Positions 57,401-64,000 of a stretch of 64,000 bases of DNA are shown here, one piece after another (position 1 is the first letter of the stretch; every line of letters starts with the position of its first letter). The notes under the pieces are model-generated. The model worked only from the letters and a program-made list of their open reading frames with translations. It had not been told where the DNA came from and did not search any database. The stretch covers positions 80,001-144,000 of the forward strand of contig JAEMWC010000994.1 of the NCBI GenBank assembly GCA_016490735.1. Direction: 5' to 3'. Source of the DNA: Pachyseris speciosa. Lineage: Eukaryota; Cnidaria; Anthozoa; Scleractinia; Pachyseridae. The translations under genes were made by a program, and so were the position numbers.

Positions 57401-57494
57401 ATGGCAGCAGTTGGTTTCTCCGCGCAATATTTGCTGTTGCTTTGTGTTCTATGGGTAGCTTGATTGATTTAATATATTTTGATGGCGGATGAAG
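57401..57494 (+). pseudogene. Decayed third copy of the EAR-gene signal-peptide exon
   Basis: MAAVGFSAQYLLLLCVLWVA followed by TGA aligns with exon 1 of copies A and B (MARLVFFVQHSLLMCVVWGA), with ATG in similar context, end GAAG at donor GTAAGC and length 94 against 91 nt. Two stops inside. No PAN, EGF or EAR exon was found downstream to 64000, so they are lost or beyond the window (intron 1 in copy A is 4.8 kb). Confidence 0.7.
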
Positions 57495-57954
57495 GTAAGC
57501 GATGATTAATATGTAGCTAGACACGATATGTAACTAGAAACTCTGTGAAGATGAAACTGGAATAAAAATTATTTTGTTTATTGTGTGACGGCCCGACGTA
57601 ATTGATGGAGATGCAGGACAATTTCCTCAACAGAAGCGTAGTCATATCAAAGTATTTATGTTATAAATTATAGTAAATTCCAAAAACAAATGAAATGAAA
57701 GTGTGTGGGTTGCCGTTATGTTATCGGTTCACTAAAGGTTTCCGAGGCGTTGACAGATGCTCATTAAAAGGCAAGGAAGCTACACGTGCTCTTGTTAGTA
57801 GATTGAAAAGGATGACGAGAAACATCAGCAGCAGTGGTGTGGTAATGTATAACTAGCTGTAGTAGCAGCAGCCGTTAGCAGCTGCAGCAGCAGCAGGGGT
57901 AGAACTATGCTTATAGATCAGGATTATCGTAGTTAATGTCACCGCGTCCTTAAG

Positions 57955-59335
57955 GTTGTGCTGTTTGATAGTTACGCTAATGCTCGCTGTAAATTTGCGC
58001 TTTTTTTTTTTTGTTTCGTTAATGTACGCTTTAATTTGTTGTGCGCTGTGGGCTGTGCTGTCTGGTTGATCCTTATGTACACGCTGTGATTTTTGCTGTG
58101 TGATTGTTCCATGTTTGCGCTGTTTGATTGTGACGTTAGTGTGTGTTTGATTGTTACGCTATCGCGCGCTGTTGCTTGTGATTTTTTGGTAGTTAGTTTA
58201 GTGCGTCCTATTGTTTGTGGTGCTTGATTGTTCCTTTAGTGCGCGCTTTAGGTTGCTGTGTTTGATTGCTACGGTAATGCGCGCTCTAATTTGCCTGTTT
58301 CTTTGTTCCGTTAGTGTGCGCTTTAATTTGTACTGTTTGATTGTTACGATAGTGCGCGCTGTAGTTCGTGCTGTTTGATTGTTTCGTTAGTGATTGCTGT
58401 TAGTTGTGGTGTCTGGTTCATATGTTAGTGCACGCTGAAGGTTGTGCTGTTTGATTGTTACGCTAATGCGAGCTAGCTGCTATTTGCGCTGTTACTTTGT
58501 TACGTTAATGTGCACTGTCGTTGTGATGTTTGACTGTTCCGTGAATCGTGCGCGCTGTCTGTTTTGCGGTGTGATCGTTTGGTTACTACGCGCTTTAGTT
58601 TCTGCTGTTTGATTGTTACATTAGCGCGCACTGTAGGTTGTGGTGTTTCTTTGTTCCGTTAATGTGCTTTGTAGTTTATGATGTTTGATTGTTACGTTAG
58701 TGCGGTATCCGGTCACTTCGTTCCGTGGTCAGATCGTTCCACTGTATAGTCAGGTCTATATGTGCTGTAGTTTGTGATGTTTGATTATTCCGTTAGTGCG
58801 CGCTGTCTTTTTTTCTGTGTGACTGTTCTGTTAGTGCGTGCTGTAGATTTTCTGTTTTATTGTTCCGTGAGTGCGTGCTGTAGTTTTTGCTGTGTAAGTG
58901 TTCTGTTAGTGTGCGCTTTGGGTTTTGCTGTTTGAATGATCCGTTAGTGCGCGCTTTAGCTTGTGCTGTTTGATTGTCCTGTTAGTACGCGCTGTAACTT
59001 GTCTTGATTCTTTGTTACGTTAGTGCGCGCTGTAGGGTGTGGTGTTTCAATAACGGTTTCGTTAGTGTGCGCTGTAGTTTGTGGTGTTTGATGGTTACGT
59101 TAGTGTGTTCTGTAGTTTGTGTTGTTTGATTGTTACGTTAGTGCGCGCTCTTTTCAGGCGTATCTTTTTGTTACGTTAGTGGACGCCGCAGTTATGTTTC
59201 TTCAATTATTGTCAGTGCGCGCTGATGTTTGTGCTGTTTGATTGTCAGAATATTGCTGTAGTTAGGTGTGTTTCATTAATGCGTGATTTTCGCTATTGTA
59301 GTTGCAATAGGTGTGTTTCATTGTTACGTTTATAA
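57955..59335 (+). repeat. Degenerate minisatellite, unit about 38-45 bp
   Basis: Some 30 loose copies of TGTTTGATTGTTACGTTAGT followed by GCGCGCTGTAGTTTGTG. Units vary in length and sequence; one foreign interruption at about 58700-58760. No coding sense. 57820-57900 has a short CAG-rich run. Confidence 0.88.
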
Positions 59336-59837
59336 CATAGAGCTACTTAGTTGTTCCTGCCGTTTATGGTATACTGTTCAGTATTCTTTTCTGTAGAGTT
59401 AGCAACTAGGGTCGCGTTAAAGGATGATCGCGTGATGCGCAGAACGAATGCGCACTAACAATAGGAGTCACCGTCCTTAAGGACGTTCTTGGTAGTCACT
59501 TTCAGCTATAATTTACCTTTACTGCTGCACAGTACAGTACACAGAAGGCTCAAATTGACTGCTTTCCTCTTCAGCGTGTGCGATTTATCTGATCTGTCTA
59601 ATGAACAGCGACGTTTCTTTTTCTGTTTCTCGTTTTTTTATGTGTACTTGTCGTAGTTTATGCAGAGATCCATATTCGTACTCTTCTTGTCGTCCAAGAC
59701 GACCAAAACGTCGTACGGACGAGTAAATAACTTCCCAAACCCTTCTTTTAGACGGGTGAAGCCTCAACTCTACCACCACATCTTTCCTAAATTTTCATAT
59801 GATGTTATCATCGTCCATTTGAAACTTTCAGAACTGA

Positions 59838-59861
59838 AAAAAAAAAAAAAAAAAAAAAAAA
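59838..59861. repeat. Poly(A) run
   Basis: Uninterrupted A run after GAACTG; a poly(T) run lies at 59928-59944. May mark retroposed sequence, but no body was identified. Confidence 0.85.
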
Positions 59862-60043
59862 AGAATGACATGCAAAGTTCGTCTGCCATGGAATTATAGT
59901 TTTGGGCGCCATCTGTTTCTTCAGTTTTGTTTTTTTTTTTTTTTATGAAACGACTGCGCGCAGGCTCAATATTCATGTAGTTAGCCGCTGATATTTCTCT
60001 GAAGAGGTGCATTCGCACAAGACGTGACAGTTGTCGACACAAG

Positions 60044-60296
60044 ATGTGGCGATATTTGGAAAGTGTTTCGCCTCCTCCAGTGAAGAAAAGAATTGAGGCT
60101 GTTGCTTCTAGCCCTTGTGGCAAACGAACAGATCCTGGCTGGCATTTGTGTCTAGTTCTCCAGCATCCACTGAGTGCTCATTGCAAACAGCAACAACTGG
60201 GGCACAGAAAAACACTGAGTATTGCCCAGTGGAGGACCGCTCTTCACTTCGTTTGGAGTACATAACGATTCAAGAGACCATTGCTAACCAACAAAT
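60044..60296 (+). other. Possible coding exon, unrecognised
   Basis: ATG at 60044 begins MWRYLESVSPPPVKKRIEAV; in another frame the later part reads EYCPVEDRSSLRLEYITIQE and a strong donor GTGAGT follows at about 60297. The two frames do not join without a shift, and I do not recognise a family. 60300-61300 contains nothing else supported. Confidence 0.2.
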
Positions 60297-61307
60297 ATAT
60301 GAGTGAGTATAAAAAGCCAAATGTTCGAGTTCCACGTAATTTTTTCACAGTTTTTTTTTTTGTATAGTTCTGCACTTTCAAGAGGGCAAGCAAAATTTGG
60401 CAAGGGTAAATATATCTTCTGGTATACTTGTGGAGCTGACTTTCATTAAAAAAACGTATATGGCTCCCTATTTTTGAGGCCAAACGAATCTAAAATCGAC
60501 TGGCTGCGGCGAATACCTTATGAAGATAGATGGAAACCGAACGGGATTCGGATATTTCGGGGGAAATAGTACTTTCTGTTTTGTTTTTTTCAGTACAAAC
60601 CGAATGCTGAGGGTGGCTTAAATTATGACCGTCCTGAGTTCCAAAAGCCTCAGCAAACTTCAAATTGTGCACAGAAACAAAATGAGGACTCGTTAGCCTG
60701 GTAGCAGTCATTTCGCAGAGCGACAAACAAAGCGGGAACAAGGGAGCTGGACTTTCACAAGTCCAAGGCAAAGAAAGCGCTTTGTATAATGTACTATCTC
60801 TAAATCTCCAAAACGAAAAATCAGACTAGAGAATGCCATAGACAACTACGGTTCTGAAGTCGTCTATCATCTCAATCGATCTGCCAATAAAACATTAATG
60901 AACTGACTGAATTCCAGAATAATTTTATTTCAATAATTACAAATAAGACGGTAACAGATTCTCAGCCGATCCTTGGCTTTCCAAAGACTAGTGAAGAATC
61001 TTTATCGACTTGTCTTATATCACGCATTTGCTTTGTCCGCCCTTAAAATGACTGCCACCATAGGCATGAGGGTGAAAATGGTTTCTTTATTTTCAGCTAT
61101 CTTCTCTTAAAGCGTTTGACAACGCTGTTACTTTGTATAATAATTTTAAATACTTAAGACGAGAAATGTTGTGGTTTTCGTTTCAGTCTTCTAGTATATA
61201 TCACCGTAGGTGTCTTCTCTCAAGATATCATTCAAACTTTGACCTTGCTCCAAACCGTCCGTTGTTCGAAGCCATTCAGTGCTAATCGGAGATAAAACGT
61301 TACCCTG

Positions 61308-61503
61308 GGGCCTGTTGTTCGCCGGAAAGCCGATTAACCCAGGATTTAGAGTTAACCAAAGTTTTCATCTTACTCGTTAAGAAGATTTTGTATATTACAA
61401 ATTTTACGCTTAAAGTAAAGTTAAATTTCAGTAATATAGTGGATTCAAAGTTCAATCTAACCCCGAATTAGCTTAATCGTGTTAATTTGAACAACTGGGC
61501 CCA
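61308..61503. repeat. Small inverted-repeat element
   Basis: GGGGCCTGTTGTTCGCC at the left and GAACAACTGGGCCCAG at the right are inverted, with TTAACC/GGTTAA-type motifs inside. MITE-like, boundaries approximate. 61504-62427 has nothing recognisable. Confidence 0.5.
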
Positions 61504-62427
61504 GAAATGTTTGTTTCGCGCCTTGAAAAGTACCATAACTGATGACTTGTAAATTGGAAGTAAAAATAGTCAAACAAGAAGGGCGAGAGGGTTTATAGGA
61601 ACCACATGATTGACAAGTTGTGTAGAACCCTAATTGATATTTATTCTGGGGTAAGGTTTTTATTAAGTTTTGAATTATGATTAGTTTTTATTTTATTTTA
61701 TTTTATGTTTATTCAGTAAATTTAGGATTAGATTTCTTTTAGTTTTTAGAGGATTAATGTGGATTCCCACAACCACATTCTGCCCTTCATGTTTTGCCTT
61801 GAGTAATTCAGTTAATCCTCGTGCTTCACGGTTTAATTTTACGAAAATTAAATTGAGTGACTAGAAAAGTCTTGCGTCAACTTTAAATCCCCATACACCT
61901 TTCGAGAGAATGGACCCTAAACCGATAAAATTTAGGCTCAGTCCACAATTCATCCTAACGCCTTAAATATTTCCCGCTTGCTGAGCACTTTGCATGGCCC
62001 GCAAAAATGTCTTATCCAGTTCAGAATATAAGATGTCGGTTCTTGAAAACAGAAATGAAGACTTGAACCTAACGGGTGATTTGTACTCAGATAACTTTCA
62101 TCTGAAAAACTTCCAATGAAGCTGACAACCAACGTAAAAGCCCATCTGAAAAGCAAAGGAAAACGAACGGGAAATTAGTGATCGATCATGAAAAAAAAAA
62201 TCGAATTGTAAATCTGCAAACGAGCTCGTGTTCCATGTTCGCCGGCTTGAATCGTAGCTTAATTTATTTAATCTAGCATATCCTTTTCTCCTCCATCTTT
62301 GTCAAAGCAAAAGTTATCCACGAAGAAACATCGGGATCAGATAAAAGTAGTAATCGACATTTCGTCTCAAGGGCGTTCGTTCAGTTCAAAAAAAAGAAAA
62401 ACCTTTTTTATTGAGTGGACACAACTA

Positions 62428-62789
62428 CAGTCGAACCTCGATTATCCGGACTTGCTGGTTCTAGAGTAAATAGTTCGGATAATGGAGAGTCCGGTCAATC
62501 AAAAATACGTACATTGAACTGAATCAACTAGGAAGTCAAAATTTAATGCGATAGTGTACTGTGCAAATGAACTTCATGCAAAAACTTAATTTGGTCTAAA
62601 ACGCTAACTGTTTGAATGGAAAACAAACCTTTTTCAAACTCTCTTTTCAACGCCTAAATTAAAAATATTGAGTCATAATGATAGTTTATAGGGATCTCAA
62701 TCATGCCTTGCTAATATTCATGATAAAAATCTTGGAACAGAGGAAATAGTCCCGATAATCGAAAAGTCCGGATAATTGAGGTTTGACTG
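62428..62789. mobile_element. pogo/Tigger-like MITE, copy 2
   Basis: TA on both sides (62426-62427, 62790-62791). Ends CAGTCGAACCTCGATTATCC and GGATAATTGAGGTTTGACTG. Internal GGTTCTAGAGTAAATAGTTC and TCCGGATAAT motifs. Same family as 13337-13683. Confidence 0.85.
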
Positions 62790-62840
62790 TACTGACAACA
62801 CACCTGTTTTCACTATGATTATGGCCCAAATTAATGATGA

Positions 62841-62842
62841 TG

Positions 62843-62894
<52 letters not shown>
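62841..62894. repeat. (AAT)n microsatellite
   Basis: About 17 ATA/AAT units. 62900-64000 holds no gene or named repeat that I can support. Confidence 0.93.
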
Positions 62895-62897
<3 letters not shown>

Positions 62898-64000
62898 GAA
62901 AAGATGGCAACTATAGCAGGTGGAGAATACCAATCGTCAGGGGACGGAGCGTTTGGCTATTTTACAGACGTGGTCGAAGACTTCCAAGAGATGCAATAGT
63001 TTCGAAACAGCATTGACACTCACCCAAGACGGAGTGCCACAGCTGTCTAGGTTTCTAACAACCTGCAGGCCATCAACCTCCTCCTTGCCGCTTGTGGTTC
63101 GTAAAAAGGAATTCCAGCACTGAGCTGAGGGAGTGACGTTTCCCCTGCCAAGATATACATATGTTTCAACTGACTCTAATTTAAGTTGCAGTGTGTAGTT
63201 ACTTAAGCTGGGATGCGAGTTTAGCCAAAGGAGTACTGCATTATCGCAACTGAATCACATTGGTCATATTCAGTCAAGAATCAAACTATTTAACTTATGG
63301 GGTAGATACGGCTGTTTTTCAAAGTGGCCCCCAAGGAGCATTTTTTCCCAATTACGCCCAGTGACTGTAAGTTGCTTACTTAACGTTATTATTCACGCCC
63401 CGTGACTACAAGGTTCGATGGAAAAGTATTTTGAAAGAGAAAAATTAAAAAAACAAAAAACAAAAAACAAAAACGTGATATCAAAGTTGTCGCTGGGCAC
63501 TCGACAAGTTGCAAATGTTTGTTCATCATCTTGTTTGTATTGTTAATGGTCAGGAATTCTATTCAAACTTCCAGTCCAGCCACATAACATATTAGCTGTT
63601 CAAAAGAAGAAACAGCCTTCAAGTAAAACATCATCACAAACTAAGGAGAATAAAAGAAAGAATTCTGCTACAACGGGCATCGTACATATGAAGTGTTAAA
63701 GTGATCCCTGATTTCTGAAAAAAATTGATGATATGCATAAGAATCCACTTTCAATAGAGTGCTTAAGTGTGACGTCACGAATATTAGAATTTTTGAAATT
63801 ATGGGATTTGTTGAGATTTTCAGAAAGAGCAAGATGAAAAATGCTAACTTGCTAAAAATCAGCATTTTAAGGCAAATTGGCTGTGAGATATTAGCACCGT
63901 TATGCTCCGCTGACTCCATACAAATCCTTCTAAATTTGACTCGGTTCATAACGCTATTTTTTACTCCCATTTTGAAATCACTGGTCATCCTTGCAATCTG

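Noticed and set aside
59770..60123. 117-codon minus-strand frame
   Set aside because: It contains translated poly(T)/poly(A) tracts (runs of Phe and Lys) and no known domain.

Overview
The window looks like animal nuclear DNA from a cnidarian, most likely an anthozoan and plausibly a stony coral. The reasons are AT-rich sequence, small exons with GT/AG borders, an animal SLC39A9-type gene, PAN-EGF-EAR domain proteins, and a dense load of short inverted-repeat elements, CR1/L2-like LINEs, Penelope-like and Ty3/Gypsy elements. The species call is inference; no database search was possible.

Layout. 1-1923 (minus) is the 5' part of a LINE ORF (2A-like motif, zinc finger, APE endonuclease, start of RT) running off the left edge. 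3642-12860 (plus) holds seven exons of a ZIP9/SLC39A9-like zinc transporter whose N-terminal exon is missing; its introns carry a TA-flanked MITE, other inverted-repeat elements and a tRNA-derived SINE. 13.3-20.4 kb is a repeat field with pogo-like and hAT-like MITEs, a long inverted duplication and three strong hairpins. 21304-25926 is a full-length Ty3/Gypsy retrotransposon with 156-bp LTRs, a 5-bp target duplication and three coding lesions. 25.9-30.3 kb has a SINE tail, one tRNA-like gene (Thr-AGT anticodon, minus), a canonical-looking hammerhead ribozyme motif (minus) and a piggyBac-like TTAA element.

30.3-51.6 kb is the main locus: two tandem copies of a five-exon gene for a secreted protein with signal peptide, PAN/apple, EGF, calcium-binding EGF and seven EAR (EPTP) repeats. 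Copy A (30525-38157) is intact at 558 aa. Copy B (43006-50032) has a two-base insertion in the EAR exon. A tract of about 2.2 kb that includes the PAN exon is almost identical between copies while flanking parts differ by roughly 8-10%, and the tract ends inside the EGF exon, which suggests gene conversion. A Penelope-like insertion with an inverted 5' part and a hammerhead-like motif sits in intron 1 of A; B keeps only a scrap of it. Several MITEs can be timed before or after the duplication by comparing copies.

51.6-64 kb holds two more TTAA elements, a 2.2-kb Harbinger-like element, a decayed third copy of the signal-peptide exon (57401-57494), a minisatellite of about 1.4 kb in what would be that copy's intron 1, and a second pogo-like MITE. 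No other gene could be supported there.
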